The notes beneath the pieces were generated by a model. That model did not search any database. It was not told where the DNA came from and saw only the letters and a program-made list of their open reading frames with translations. A stretch of 64,000 nt of DNA from Opisthocomus hoazin. Taxonomy: Eukaryota > Chordata > Aves > Opisthocomiformes > Opisthocomidae. The position numbers and the translations under genes are program-made. This document shows positions 25,901-40,900 of this stretch, piece after piece (position 1 is the first letter of the stretch; each line of letters begins with the position of its first letter). Where the stretch lies: positions 18,003,001 through 18,067,000 of the forward strand of contig NC_134427.1 of the NCBI RefSeq assembly GCF_030867145.1, read 5' to 3'.

Positions 25901-28900
25901 CATGGTTTTCACTCTTGTGTTACGTTTCCCGTGGGCCTACTCAAATCAGCAGGAACTTCTCATCACAAGTAACAGCACCAGAATCTAGAGCACCGCATTT
26001 TAGTTCCCCTAAATTTCATCAGCGCTAAAGAAATTCTTTTCGTTTAAGGTAATTTATGTGAATCGGGCCATGTTATGAAAAAGTCAATAATTAACTCAGA
26101 AGCTCTGGAGCAGTGTTTCTAACGGGTCTTTTCAGTTCTACAGATGTATTTGTTCTTTCTGATGGTTCACACAGAAAACAGTGCAGAACATTGCTTGGTG
26201 CTTGATACTGTTTCATATTAATGCTTCCTATCTTAAAAACCTTACTGATGTTAAGACATTTTTATTCATCCAAGACACCTCACTGATACTGCAGATGTAT
26301 TTGCATGAGGAAAACCAACTCATGTTCATAAAACAGAAACCTATTTGTGCAGGTAGGTAAGCATAATTAAATTTTCATGTTTTATTAACTGTCTCCCTTC
26401 ATTCACAAAACATATCCTCAGCTGGTGTATCAACCGGGAAAGCTCCACTGCTTTCCATGGAGCTCTTCCAATCCACATCAGCAGACGATCTGGTTATGTC
26501 CTTCACTTTAATGTGTTGGCATAATGTCCTTAGGATCTTTATTTCCCCCTAATTAGTCAGACAAAACCTGTATGTCACAAGAACTGTTGGTGAAAAAAAT
26601 CAGGAATTTTTCTCTTTCACCAGTATAAAGAAGAAAAATAGAGCAGTTGTTCTTTTCAAACGAAACACTTGAGAATGAACGAACTAGTGACCATCTTGTA
26701 TTTTCTGACAAATAAATGAATAAAATGTTCAATTCAGTGTAACCTCTCTCTTTTTCACCTCCTACTGCCCTCACATACATCACGACTCATTTACATTCCA
26801 CCCTTATGCCAGTTCTGTGCAAACTGACTGGGTGCCACACCCAGCAATTAAAAATGACTCAGATCACTATGTTTCATCATTAGGAAACTCCGTGAACACT
26901 AGGCAGTTCTATTGCATTTACTGCTTGATCAAACAGATAGGACAGCTTGCTAGGTTATTTGGATTTTCTACCGTACCATAGAAAAATCCCCAAATAGTGC
27001 ATTTTTATGGCGTAAGTGCAGCCAGTTTACTGGAATGTACTTGTGCGCAAGACGCGGGATCCATCTCCGCTAAGGATCCAGTTTTGCTGCCGATAGTGCT
27101 GATGATCAGACACTCAGCTCCCTGTGTGGCTGGAAGTGGAATAAACCGTTACTAGACGGCTGGCCAGATACCGCGCTGAATTACAATGTGACTAGAGCTC
27201 ATGCCGATGGGCTCTCGCTCATGTAGATGGTCCCACCGACTTCAAGGAGAACATGCAGATCAGCGTCTCGGTAACGATTCCACAGTGTTACCATTGAAAG
27301 GGTTTTTTTTATTCCAGATTGCTCCAAGAAACTCAACCCTCCGAGGCCACGTTCTGCCACCTTTCACATGATGAATAGTAGCACACTGGGACTCGCTCAA
27401 TTCCTGCAGAGCAATGTCCTAGCCATACTGATAGTGGCATATCATGACATATTTCTTAATGTTAATTTGGGGCCCAGCTATGCCACCGTTAATCATGTTG
27501 GTGACCATTTAATCATGCAAATAATTGCGTTGATTTCAGTACTCACATGAGGAAGTGCTCACCAATATTTGAAATGCACACTTGGGGATACAGCTTCACA
27601 ATCCATCTGCATTTCTATGTGTAGCACAGTTAAGAGTTATATAATTTCAAAGGGAAAGCGGTTTAATTAATTTTTTTCAGAGAGAGTTGTTTCTTGCAGG
27701 TGTTTTCTTGCCCTTGATTTAATAGAGGCCCAGTGCTCCCCCTCCCCTTTTACAGCTTTAATGATACAATATTAAAAAAATCTAGATGACTGAAAATTGT
27801 ACATTAGCTATAATTTTATGCAAGAGCTCTTTCAGTCCTTCCATTCCATCAGATTAGAGTAGATGGATGACAAGTACTTTTGTAGGTGGCTTTCTACCTC
27901 TGAATAATTTCCCTCTGTGAGTGAATCTGACATATAGGTAGATGTTCTGAACAGTTCATTATCTTTGCTCATGATCCCAAGTATGTGCGATACGTGTTGC
28001 TAGACAAACTCCTCCCTATTTCAGCTTGACAGTGCCACAGGTTGAACTTTAGGATGTGGATGCAAATCTAGCTTAAACAGAGAAGATGATTCCAAGCAAC
28101 TTCAAAGTTGCTTGTATGATAATTCCTATAGTTCCAATGTTCATATAGTTCATATAGGACTCGGAAGCAATTCACATATAAGTAACCCCTTAAAAAAAAA
28201 AAATCTAATTTTCAAACTGAAGTTGGGTGTCAGTTCAGAACGTGGCCTGTCTGGAAAATAATGTCTGGTTAAAGGATGACTAAGGACCGTCATGCCCCAT
28301 GACCTATTTATGGCAGAAGGTGAGTAGCACCTCCTGAAAGCATGTCTGCTCAGCACAGCGCCGATACAGTCCCCCGCCCCTCTGACTGCAGCAGATCAGC
28401 CATTCAGGAATTTGTAATATATTACGAAGAAGACTCAAAATATTGGACCGAACATAAGTATCAATGACATGACTTCACTGTTTAATTCTGCTGCTGTTTT
28501 TCTAATGCTAACAACTGTAATTCTGTTAATTTCTACTGACTGGTCTAGACTGGCAGAAGTGCATGGCCATGCAAAGCCTGGACAACTCAAAGCACCAGTG
28601 AGGACAGTACTACCTAGCCTGCAGTTAAAGCTGTGAAAGTATGAAGAACTGTTTAACTGAGAAAAGTTTCTTTGTGTTAATTTTATGCATCATATCGATC
28701 CCTTCAAGGCACAGGTATCTCTTTGTGAAGAAACCCGTATCACATACAACAGGAGGCACTTGCAAGCAGGTGAAGTCCTTTAAAAGATGTTACTATGCTG
28801 GAGCCATACTGTAACAAATGATTTGCCAGAAGACAACAGGAACAAGCAGTAGTTGCGTGAAACGGTTTACACTCGATGTCAATGGGACAGAGGCAGAATA

Positions 28901-31900
28901 CCGAGATTGAGAAGCACATGACTAAAACCAATCCGCTCTAACATGCTCTAACAATCAAGGTCCTGCAACAAGGCATGGTGTTCAGCATTTTAAGAAGTAA
29001 CAGGCGTGACTTGGAGCTACTGCAAAAGCTTCCTGAAAGTGTCATTGGTCCATGGTCTGGACTGATGCCATCCTCCAGTAGAGATTTAAATGGATCACTC
29101 TCAGTGTTGAAATTATTATAAGGAAGCATATATTTTAAGTCAGTTCTGCTTATAAAAGGTAACACTCAGATCAGTGTTTAAACAGCACCAGGATGACAGT
29201 GAGCTTTGTCTTGTTGCAAGATCATCTAAATTTGTATCAATACATGCCTGAAAACGAGAACTGACCCAGGAAGGCCCTGTATGGTTTTGTTTTCCCACAC
29301 ATTCTCAAAAAATGGCCCTCTCTAATGGTTTATAATTATGTCCACCCTATCAATTTAGTCTTTGACAGAATAATAGAGGGCAGGATGGAAATACATCCCC
29401 TTGAATAAAAAATCCCATGCACTAGGCAGCAGTTCTCTCTGCTTTTATCCTACTTCCATTATAAGAAAACATCATTCTAAAAACCTGTAATAACGGTGAC
29501 TCAACTACCTCTCCAGGGGACTTATGCAGTAACTTAACTCTCCTCAATGTGTTCTCCGCTCATATCTCACCTGATGGCTTTTCGTTTTAGTTTTTGACCA
29601 TGAACTCCTATGCTCTACAGAAAGCAGGCATTATTACCCTCCTTGAAGACTCTGAACTAATATTGCCACGTTAACATGTGGTTTCCATCCATCACTTGTC
29701 ACATCCTCAAACAGGGATTATGACAAATAATTATAAATAATGAGAAATCCTGATACATCACACTTTTCTATAAATAATGAACTTCATCCTAGGTTGTTCT
29801 CTCTCTGGGACCAGATTGGGATGTTCTGACTGCATCTTTAACTGTCTTGTCTTGCTCTTTAGAAGCCACATCAAAGGTGTCCTGAATGTCTTGCTTATGA
29901 GGCCATTCCTACTCCCCTTCTGTATAGCCTTTTGCTATTACATATCTTTTGTTATTATATATCCTTTTCCCCTGCTGATAGAGACAAGTCCAATCTTGCC
30001 TTTGCATATTTCTTCCACTGAGATTCTCAACTTCCTTTGCAACACTCCCTTTTCTGATGAGTACACTGATTTGCCCTTTTTTGTCTTCCTGAGGAATTTT
30101 GCAAATCCTCAATTCATATCACAAATTGCCTCTGCTTCTTTAGTAACAACAAATTCCACAAGCATTTTCATTTAGAAAAACAGATTCACAATAACAAAGT
30201 CCACATGAAGTATAATTTCAGGCAGTTTCTACTACACTACATTGGCACTACATACAGAGCTTTTACATATGACAGGCTTTGGCACTTCAGAAATGGTAGT
30301 GTTTCATTGTAAAAGCTTGTGAGCATCACCTGTCCTTTCCCATGCAGTGTTAGTGGCACAGTGGCTTTCTCAGTTACTAGGACTGACTAAAAGAAATTCA
30401 ATGTTCATTGAAATCAGGCATTTAATGTCATGGACTTACTCATACACAGTTGTCCATCCATTTTCATCGCTTTTGGTTGCTAAAAGCCCCGTGTTTCCAG
30501 GATATGTCATCAGAGCCAGGTTGTAGCCTTGGGCATAAACTCTTTTCAGAACCCCATTGCTGCTTATTGTCAGCCAGTACACCTGGCCCCCCGGCACCAC
30601 GACCCACAGGGGCAGCCCACTTGTGTCTCTGCGGATGTGAACCGAATTCCCATTGCTGCTGGTGATGGTGCCGACATCGCCTTCCCCACTGTAGGTGAAA
30701 TTGTAAATGTAGTCCCTTGTTATCAGGTTCAGCGTGTGCAGGTGGGTGCCGTTGATGGTGAACTGATACAGTTCTTGGTCCGCTGGCGATGCAATCTCGT
30801 ACATATTTGTGTCACTGAGATGAGCCCTGTTTCGGCTGACTGCACGGATGCGAACATTGCCAAGGTCTGCTACGTACAGTGTGTCATCAGGAGAGACTGC
30901 TAGAGAAGAAGGTGCTTTCAGCTTTGCATCTTTGGCATATCCACTATCACCTGGAGGAGGAATGGTAATTTTACTAATCTGTAATATCCATATTTCAGCT
31001 GATCCCCATAGCCTGACACACTGCTTCTTCTCAGTATCACTTACAGGTCAATAAAACACTATATTCTTCCAACTAATTAAATCCAAACTACCTAAGGTTG
31101 GTGCAGTTCTAAGTCAGTCTCAGTGAAGACAAATAACAATATAAATTATCTCATTTACACCATTTTTGCTAAGGCCAAAACCCTGCCGCGCAGGAAAGCA
31201 TTAATGGCAAAATTGTGAAAGAGAAACATGACACCTGAAGTTTCATTCCCTACTATTAGTCTGTTGGCATGTAGTTCAAGTAGAATTGTGTTATAAATAA
31301 AGAGAAAACGAAACTCATTAATTAAGCTAAAATGACAGTGAAGCAAAGATTAGTTTATACTTGTTAAAAACTCAACACTACAGGAAAACAAAACAAGAGA
31401 AATAGTCAAAAAGGGCTTTAAGAAACCACTTCTTTCAGTATCACTTGGTAATTTACTTGCTTTGTGTATTTTAAGGTTTGAGGAGGATATTTGCATTATC
31501 ATAGGCTGTATACGCATATCAAAATGACTTTATGCGAGCAGGATTTCCTATAACTAGCAAGAAAGAATATTAAAGCTCAATCTTAGAGAAAAACACATTA
31601 CTGTTCGTACTGCTCCCCTTCTCCTGACTGAGAAATGAAATTTGGTGGAGATTTTGAGCATACCCTACGCTTCCTTGGAGATGGACAAATTAGCTGGCCT
31701 TCTGACCCTGCCTTTCACCAACCCAGCACTGGCACAATCATTAGATTTGCCACAGTTTTTAATTTTTCAGCACTAGGGGCAGTTTCCCTCAATAGGAACC
31801 CCGAGTAGGATCCTTTTCAGCTCTGGTCTACTATAGCTGTAACTGAAGCTGGCAGCACTTGGCAACGCACACGGAGCTTTGATTATCACAACAACGCCGG

Positions 31901-34900
31901 GTCAGCAACCCACCTTCTCTGGAAGATCATTTACATTTTTTTCTCTCCATTCTTGACATACTTAATGTTTTCTTGTCAGTAATTAACCTTTTACTTGAAA
32001 TGGGAGGCTTAAGAAATATGATGACATTATGGAGCTGAACACAGTTGTTCTTGGAGGTGACAAGATGACAACATACTGCACACCTCTGCATACGGGAATG
32101 CTGTCCTTTGTCCCATCATGAAGTATTTTTTTAGGAAAAATTTTTTGGTGTGTGCAGGGCAGAGAAGCTGTGTTGCTGAGAATGTCCAGTGGTGCAGTGT
32201 GGGCCTTGCAATGGTGGTTCCAGCTTAAAGCAGCAGCAGCAGAAGAAATTCTCAGCATTACATGCTTGCATCATGCTGCTGGTCGTGCAGCATGACACAA
32301 GCGAAGAGCAGGCATAAGCCAGTATTTATCACTGGATGTGAAACACCTTGGTACTCTTCTTGGTGAGAAGGGCCGCCCGATCCAGTAGCATTTAGGTGCA
32401 TCTGTACTGGGGCTGGTACTGTCTTCAACATGGGCAAACATAGCTGACAGAGAAAGGGAGACTTGGAGCTAATTTTGAATGCTGTGTAATCTGCATCAAA
32501 AAACGAAAAGCTAAGACTACCCTGAGGTTCCTCCAGTGCCAGCTGGAAGGCTCACATCTCTACATCCAATGGAATAAATCCACATACTGCTGATGATGAG
32601 GTTTTTGGCTTTCCAAGGAAACGGAATCATTGCTTGTCTCTCCTTCCCCTCGTCACTTTGCTAATCTGCAGCTGTGTCAGGGGCTCTCAACCGATAAGAG
32701 ACAGGAAATAACCAGCATCGCCTTACCTGAAAAGCAGTCACAATTAGGATCAATCTTGCAGTCACAATCCGATGGGGCTCCAGCGATTATGGAGATCTCA
32801 CCGTTAGTTGTGACCTGTTGTATGCGGTTGATCTTTCTTTCGTCTGTCTCTGCAATGTAGAGTATCCCGCTGTGAGATACGGCAATCGCCCTGGCTGACT
32901 CCAGGGTCGAATGGATGGCCACCTTGCTGACGATGAAGTGGTCAATGCCCGGCACCTGGCAGTGAATGGGGCGTCCTGCAATAATTCGCACACGCCTGTT
33001 CTCAGAGATCTGCAGGACAATGTTGTTGTCCAGGACATACAGTGAATTGTCTAGAGGGTTCACTGTGAGGTCTGTTGGCCACTCCAACCGCACCTGGAAA
33101 AAAATTAAGGCGAAAGCAGGAGGAAAAAGGAAAAAACAATGATTAAGACAGTAAGGCAGTTTCATTCAACCACCTCTGCTCACCATGTCATCGAGGCACT
33201 CGGTGGATTTACCCAGCACTGCTTCCCTAGTATGTACCTTTAATTGGGTTTGGCAGAAGAAGTTTCAACAAGCATACTCTTTTCTGAGGTCCTCGTCCAG
33301 TGTGGAAGAAAACGTCATTTGAAAAGTAATTTAGCACCCTCTGAGAGGTATTTGCACAAGTCCATTAAGGTGGGAACTTTGTTATACCTGTGCAGCCATG
33401 CAGATAAAACCACACACTTCATGTCATGCAACATCAGCCAGAAAACTTTCCAGGTCTGAATGTTATTGTTTCAAGGTTGCAGTCAACACTGGCAGAGTGG
33501 AAAACAGTTAGTGGTTGTCAATGTCCTAACACTTTAATTGACTGTTAGTACAAAAGGAAAATGACATACTAGAAGAGTATGACACATTTCCACAATTTAT
33601 TTACGAAGCAAGAAATGTTAATAAAACTTCTATGCCATAATAAATATAAGCTCGTTAATTCTTTGTAACATACTAATACCTCAGTATTTCACACTTCACA
33701 TGTTACAATAGCCAAGCCATAATTACTGATAATGATTTTTCTTTGTGAATTCAGTATTTCAGTCATGGATTAAGTAATTTCTTCACATTTAGGGTTAGGT
33801 TTTTGCCTTTTCCCATGCAGGTGAGAGTGCCAACCAAGCAAAGATTCCAAACCACGCTAGAGAAAATGCTGGAACAATGACCTCACTTGTCTGATACCTG
33901 TTGCATCAGGATCTGGAGGAATTAAACATGCTCCTGATTAAAGGTGGGGCAGCCTGTCAACCTGAAAGACAATCAGTATGTAGGCTGCTGATTGTAGCAT
34001 GTACTGGCCAGAGCTCCAAATTCCTCCTGTTGAGAAAGCTCAGTAGGCAGTGCAGGATCGCTGGATTGGGAAACAACGGCGTAGACTGGCCCTTCTCCCC
34101 AGCTAATGGCCAGTGGAGGATTTGGACTGCAGCTTGTCTAAGGAAAGGTCAGAGAACAACTGAGACAGTGAGACTGCAAGACAGCCTATTTCTGTCTGTC
34201 TCAGGATGCTTTGCTTGCTAGCCTTTGTGCGGAGATCGCTGCTTTTATCTGAATGGAATTTTTCTGGACTAAATATTTCAATCATCAGAAGAGAATAAAT
34301 ACCAGGCTAAAATGCAATGCTTTTATATGCTTTATATGTCACAGAATCTTGTATTATTTCATTTACTGGTTTTGTTGCTGCTTTTGCTCATTTTTCCACT
34401 GTACTAATTGAAAGATCTATGAATTTAGAGACTGCAGATGCTAATACAATGCTCAGCACTGAGGAGTAACATATGGTGGAGTGTGTGGCCATCGCAAGCC
34501 ACCTGCTCGTCTGGGGTCAGCTCAGGAACCAGGCTGGAGGCCAAGTCTCTCCCTTTCTCAAGCATCAGTATTTATTTCCTGAATAATCTCATTTCCAGAA
34601 GTACATTGCTGGTTTGATAATTGATGTTTTAATAAAGCGAGGGCATTGCGGCTACTGTGTCTCGTCCAGCGTGGTTACGTGGTGCACCACACAATTATGA
34701 AGGCTCTCGGAGTAATGGAATTCCTCCTTGTTACCAGTCCATTTTACTAGACAGCATAATAACTGGCACTAAGAGTAATGCTGTTGGGTTCAAGATCTCT
34801 TCTGAACCAGGTGGTAGAGTCCTTCCAAATGGTGATAAATGTGGGGAAACAGGTGGAAACAGATTCCTCCCATAAGAGTGCTGATTTCTGTGTGGGCGTG

Positions 34901-37900
34901 AGACTGCCTGGATTCCACCCGCTGTGCTAGGGCTGGTTTACACACGGCTGTTAGCTCGTGCTTCAACTGAGATTTCACTGCAACACCAAAAAAAACGCCT
35001 CAGCGTAGAAATCTCTACCAGGCTATCTTCGGGAAACTTGGAAAAAAACATATTTGCAATGTACCTTCAATGCGGAACGTTTGCTTGCTCTATCAAAGTA
35101 AATGGATTATTTTTAATTGGAAACAGACACCTCAGTTTTAATGGCCTCCTTGACAGATAGCTCTGCTGCAAAAAAATATCTTTGATTAACCGTAACTAGA
35201 TTATTAGTGATAAAAACTTTGGGCTGAAACTATCATTTTTTGCCATAATGCCTCTGCATAGCACCTGTCATATCTTGATAGTTGGCTTTCCTTTGTGGAT
35301 CAGCCACACTGCCTTTGCCCAGTGAATAATCTGAATTCCTCCCACTATGCAGGTATGCCTGCTGTCTCACAGATAAACAGGGACTGGTTTGGGCCCCAAC
35401 AACTTTTTCTCTGGTTGATTTGAGGCTGAATTAATTTATTGAGATAGAATGAACTTTTATGCAACTGCCCATTTCACTGGCAGCAATATGTCCAAAGTTC
35501 AGTCTTAACAGCTGTTAACTGCAAGCACATTTACTTTCATACTGATCACATCTGTAAATCTAGCTGCACTATGGTAAAAATACATAAAATTTTAGCTGGG
35601 AACATCTAAACAATTTAGGTTACTACACCAGAACCATTGCCTAGCTCTCTGCTTTACAAAGCTCACAGAAGGCATGGCTACAGTTTCTTCTTCCTGGGTT
35701 TAAAGCAGTCATGGATGTATTAATGGCTTAATCCCAGGTGAAATATTACAGCTAACATGTACCTGTCTGGAGACTGCAGCATAAAAACCAGCTGTTGCTC
35801 ACTGCAACACAAACATACACACAAATACAAACCCCAGAACATTCCTATTCTGGAGAAGAATTTCACAGATGTAGAAAAAATCTGCGCTGTTCTTGCCAGG
35901 GTGAGACCCCAAGGCCTCTTAAACTGGTGTAAACTGGGGCTGCTGCAGTCCTACCCCATCCCTTCCCCCAGTGCAGCCCCCAGCAGCAAGGCCAGTGTTT
36001 ACGTGCTCCTACAAAGGGCAGGTTCAGGACAGTTTGCAGTCTAAAAACTAATCACCTAAATCAGCTTAAGCTGAAGTGTAACTGCACCCGCAGGTTCACT
36101 GTTACCTTGAAAAGTCACCGGCTGTTTCTTTGCTTTTAAAGCGAGCTGCCCTCTGGCAGGTTTCTGTGACCAACCATCAGTCGTGCTTCATTCAGAGCCA
36201 ATAAACATATTACAGAGAAGCACTTCAATTCTCATCAGATATGACTATGCCTATTAAAAAGTTTTTCCAGACAAAAGCTCAGTTAGGATTAGAATACTAA
36301 ATCAGTTAATACACTTTCTAATTTGAAGCAGTACTTCGTAAGCCCCTGTAAAAAGTCCTCTCCCATTTATGGGCATTTTTCTTGTAACTCAAAATCAGGC
36401 CACTTGCAAGTGTTTTTCCTTGTATCTGACGGGTTCTTTTTTTGAGCGGTGTACAGAAATGGCATTGCCGATTATCCCGTTATAAACAAACAGACAAGGT
36501 TTGTTCAGTAGCAGTCAGCACCTCACATTCTTCCCAGACTGAAATCTTCAGGTGACAATTCCAGTTTGGTTCACTGGAGGCTGAGTATATGCAACGAAAA
36601 TCACTGCCGAAACAAGTGAACCCTTGAGCAATGAGACATTTTGCATATAAGTATTAACATGTCAACTTTTCTCAGACTTCAGCATTTAACTGTCAAGATA
36701 AAGGCTCCAGCTACATCTTATAATCAGTCTCTGGTTTGAGAAGTGCAAAATTAACACCTACTGGTCTGGCTTTCTAACACACTTTTTCACGGCAACTGTT
36801 CTGGAAAACACAAAGTGCACTAAGGCGGCTTCCGCTTACATGAATTTTCACTGGAAGATCTACATTTAGGTAGTTAAATAGCTCTCAGACCTGAAGAGTA
36901 TTTTTCCCGTTTCTTTCTTCCTTGCAAAATACGCATGTGCTTGTATAGCCATCCACCTACCTACCTATCTGGTTTTGAAATACTTAAGTATTTTTCCCAC
37001 AGCAAAGCTTTAAAACTAAATGAATAACGTGAGTTTTTTGCAAAGTAGCGCTGATAGGAGAGCCTGCACTCATATCTTCTTAAACATACACACCCGCACA
37101 CGTACACACATTGAAGTGTTAGTTGGTGATGAATACGATTTCACTTTTGGTTTTGACCATCTGGCTAAAACTTTCTGCACATTTTGCATGACATTTTATG
37201 GCTGTGGCATTTTTGGTACTATTTTAAACAAATCAGATCAAACGAACTCTACCATTCATATCAAAGTAAGAAAAGAGCGAAGAATTTATCCTTGTCTGCA
37301 GATGCACGTTTCAAGAGCTTAACTGTTTGGTTGCGGGGCTAAATTTCACTGGGATAAGTTTAATTTATCATGGATTAAAAGAAGCTGCATAAATCCCTAA
37401 AAAGGCTTCATCGTTGCTTTCATTTCTTGCCACGCACTGTTTGTATGTTTTGATTCAATTTCATGTAGTAGCATGAAATTCATGCCAAAATTTTCCTGAT
37501 AGTCCTGACTGATGGATTACCTCCTATCTCTGCTGCTCAGCTTCAAGTGCTTCTGTTTATGCTACCTTTGCCTTTATTCAGCTCTGTGATACGCATTCGC
37601 AGACCTGATCCTAACATCCTCCATATTTCTCTTTTGCTGCTAACTTCCTTTTTTCACCTCCTTTTATTCATACTCACTTCAGCTGTTGTTTCCAAGCCAA
37701 GCCCTTTTACTCACCACAAAGTCCTTCCAAATAGCATTTTCCTCTCTCCCCACCCAAATCCTTCTTTCTCCTTCCTTCTGAGAGAGAAATGGCTCCGAGG
37801 AAGGGCTCGCACAGGCGGTCCATCAGGAGCGAGCGTGTAATTTACAAGGCTGAAGGAGACTGGTTCTGCTTCCCTGAACTTTTTACAGGATGTCTCACTA

Positions 37901-40900
37901 CATGTACTGCTCTCTATTTTCTCATAGTTGACAACCACGGATATTTTTTCATCATTTTCTGTCAGTTTGCTCTCACTTCTGGGCTCCTTCTTTTGTTGAC
38001 ACTGACACTGTCAGCTCCTCTCAGCAGCTTAGCTTCTTTCTTAATGGCACACAGCGACACAATTCAGCTCCTGCGGTCTGACACCGGGGAACCCTGCCCC
38101 GCGGCGGGATTACAGCCTCCTCCCATGCCGGAGGAGCCTTTGTTTCTCATGCTCCTGATGCTGCATATTATAAAATTCAGAATTATGCAGTTCAGCTGTA
38201 GCAGTCCCTGCTCTAAGCTCTACAAATGTTGCGCTCTCTGCCTTCATTGTTCCCCGGTGAAAAACCCAAATAAATGAATTCTGCAGCCTAACGACCGCTG
38301 TTTTCTGTCCTGGGCTGGGAAAGCAGCTGTGGCACATTTACAGATGCAGCTCAGAGGTCTGAGGCCACCCGTTCTCCGGCATCACGGCTCGGGCAGTCTC
38401 CCTGCCAACCTGCCTTTGCTGTCAATTGTTCCCAGCGGATGAGGGACCCAGTGCAGGAACGTGAAGGCAAGGCACCACTCCAATGGTTTTCATTGCTTGT
38501 CTTCACTTGCCACAAGATTTGCTATGCTCTTGCTTTCCAGCTCTCTTCTTGTTTCATAATTTCTTTTTTTATGATTTTTTTCTGCTTCACAACTTCAAAG
38601 ACCATATGAGGAATCTTGGGTCTACTAAATCGATAGAAAAAGTTGATTTCTATGGGGACAGGTTTCACATAGTCTTTACTTAATAATAGAGGGAATATTA
38701 TACCGAATCACATAAGCCCATTGACTATGAAAATCAATGGGACTTAGATTCCTAAGCCACTTACGTCTGTTTAAACATGGTACCTCTGGTTTACACAGGC
38801 TACGAAAGAAACACTTTGTTAAATACTCAGAAGGAATTCACAAAGTATTTCAAGCAGGCTGGTACCTCCTCTGAGAGGAGGAATCTTAAACTCTTCAATT
38901 AAAATATCTCAAAATAGACCATGAATTTGAACCTAACCCAAACACGTCTCCAGTGCTGGAGTGGGAATAGATGTCCTTCAAACACACCGTTGCAGTTAAT
39001 TTGCATGGCCAAAAGGAGGGAGCGGGACCAGGTGGAAATCTGGCTAACAACAGGGCTGTTTCCGTTTTGCTTCACTTTCTAACTCGTGCTTCCAGGCCCC
39101 GCGCTTGTCAGATGAGGCGGCACAAAAGTAAGGTTGCATAAATCTTAATAAATGTCTCCATAATTTTGGCTTCGTCTTTCCATTTTGGGCTCGGAAGTTC
39201 TGGATACAGAAAGCCAGGGTGCTGCCAATGCAGAAAAGGTGGGAGGAAGACCCTGAAAAGCTTTAATTGAGACAGTAATTAAAAGCTGTTTGAGAACAGT
39301 GGAGGCTGGAGATAGTATGTTATGGTGTCTTTCGCTTCCAGTAACTACTGAGGTTCATAAAAGCATCTGGCCTGAAAACTGAGAGGAGAAGCTACACAGA
39401 AATGAAATTTCCAAAACTGACAAAAGCAAAGAAAGCAAAAACCTTGCCTTTGAGCAATACCAGCTACTGTGAATGTATCCCCCAAATACTCTGACTCTGC
39501 CCTGAGTCCTGAGTCAAACTCAAAATTAAAATTTAAATTAAATTCTTGAAATTAAAACTTCCTACAGATTTGTGCCCAGGGAACTGTCTCTGACAACAGC
39601 ACGCTCCTCAGGCCAGTGCTCCCTCGACCCTGGGGCTGGGCAGAGAGCAAGACCGGGGGAAGCCAGGATGAGCACCCACTGCCCGGAGACTGCCAGTCGG
39701 GCGTGCGGGAGCCACAGCTGCCTCCTCAGCTGGATCAGGGCTGCAAAACATTCCTGCAAGGATCAGAACAAATGCTAACTCCAGAGCTTTCACCAGAAAA
39801 TGCAAATTCTCTTCTGTGATTTAAGCTTTCCCTTAAGAGTTACATCATTAAACTTATAAAAACAACTTCTGCCATTGAAAGAAAGAAGGATGAGAAAAAC
39901 AGATATTCTCCAATTTGTGTTTATGGCAGGGCATCTCCTACGGCAAAATCTTACAACGATACACAATTCAACAGTAATAGCTTTTTTTAATCCATTGCAA
40001 GAGCGAACTAATTCTTTACTAAACTGTAGCAGAGAGTTAAAGCAAAATAACTACAGGAAATATTGATTTTTATCTTAAAATTATATTTTCTTCATATGGA
40101 TATAAAAAATTCTAAGCAGAAAAAGCATCTGAAGTAATTTGAGTCCTTACTTTTACAGAAATTAGCACCAAGATTGTTATCATGACATGATTTTCTGCAG
40201 CTAAGTATTTAAGAATAATAAAATAACAAAATAATAAAATACCCAAGTATTTATACAACAGATATTTCAACTGAGCAAAATGAATGTAATCTAACTAGCT
40301 ATCATGCTGCAATGAAAGCAAACACATACTGCTGCTAGACTTCAAATAGCTAAAAAAACCCCTAAGCATCTTGCATTTTGCAGAACAAACAAGACAACAG
40401 CATGCCATACAGCAACCCTTCTATGTGAGTATTTACATTGATCAGATACTTGCACGAAAATGCACCGGAGAGTGTTTGATTCCAGTTGGAGACTGTAAGC
40501 AGGTACTCTGCTTTAAATTTATGGCACCTAAGAGCATTGGTTACTGCTGTGATGTATATTTGGATACGCACTATCAGCCTGTGCCAGAAAAGCTCACAAG
40601 GATAAAATTTAGGACTAACGTTTTTTCAAGCAAAATTCAAGAAATACCACTCAACTAAATAATGTATCTCAAGCTTGGGATGGATGCAACCAGATGCAAA
40701 AGGAGAGATACTTGGGTTTCTTGCCTTCCAAAACAGTTCTAGACAAAGCTTTAAAAAGTGCGCCTGAAATTAGGTTTCCAGTAGGTTCCTAATCAGGCAA
40801 CTAAATAAAATTTTTGATTTTCAGTAGCTGAGCTCTAGATCTGCAAAGGCACAGAAAGTCTCCAAACCCAGGTGGCCACAGGAAAGTTCTACAATCCTCT

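Noticed and set aside
29777..30175. Plus-strand open frame of 132 codons, hydrophobic
   Set aside because: Intronic T-rich DNA. The composition explains the leucine/isoleucine/phenylalanine content and no motif is recognised.
37789..38277. Plus-strand open frame of 162 codons with a hydrophobic segment
   Set aside because: Intronic and antisense to TENM1, with no recognised domain. Hydrophobic runs come easily from T-rich DNA. Conservation would be needed to revive it.
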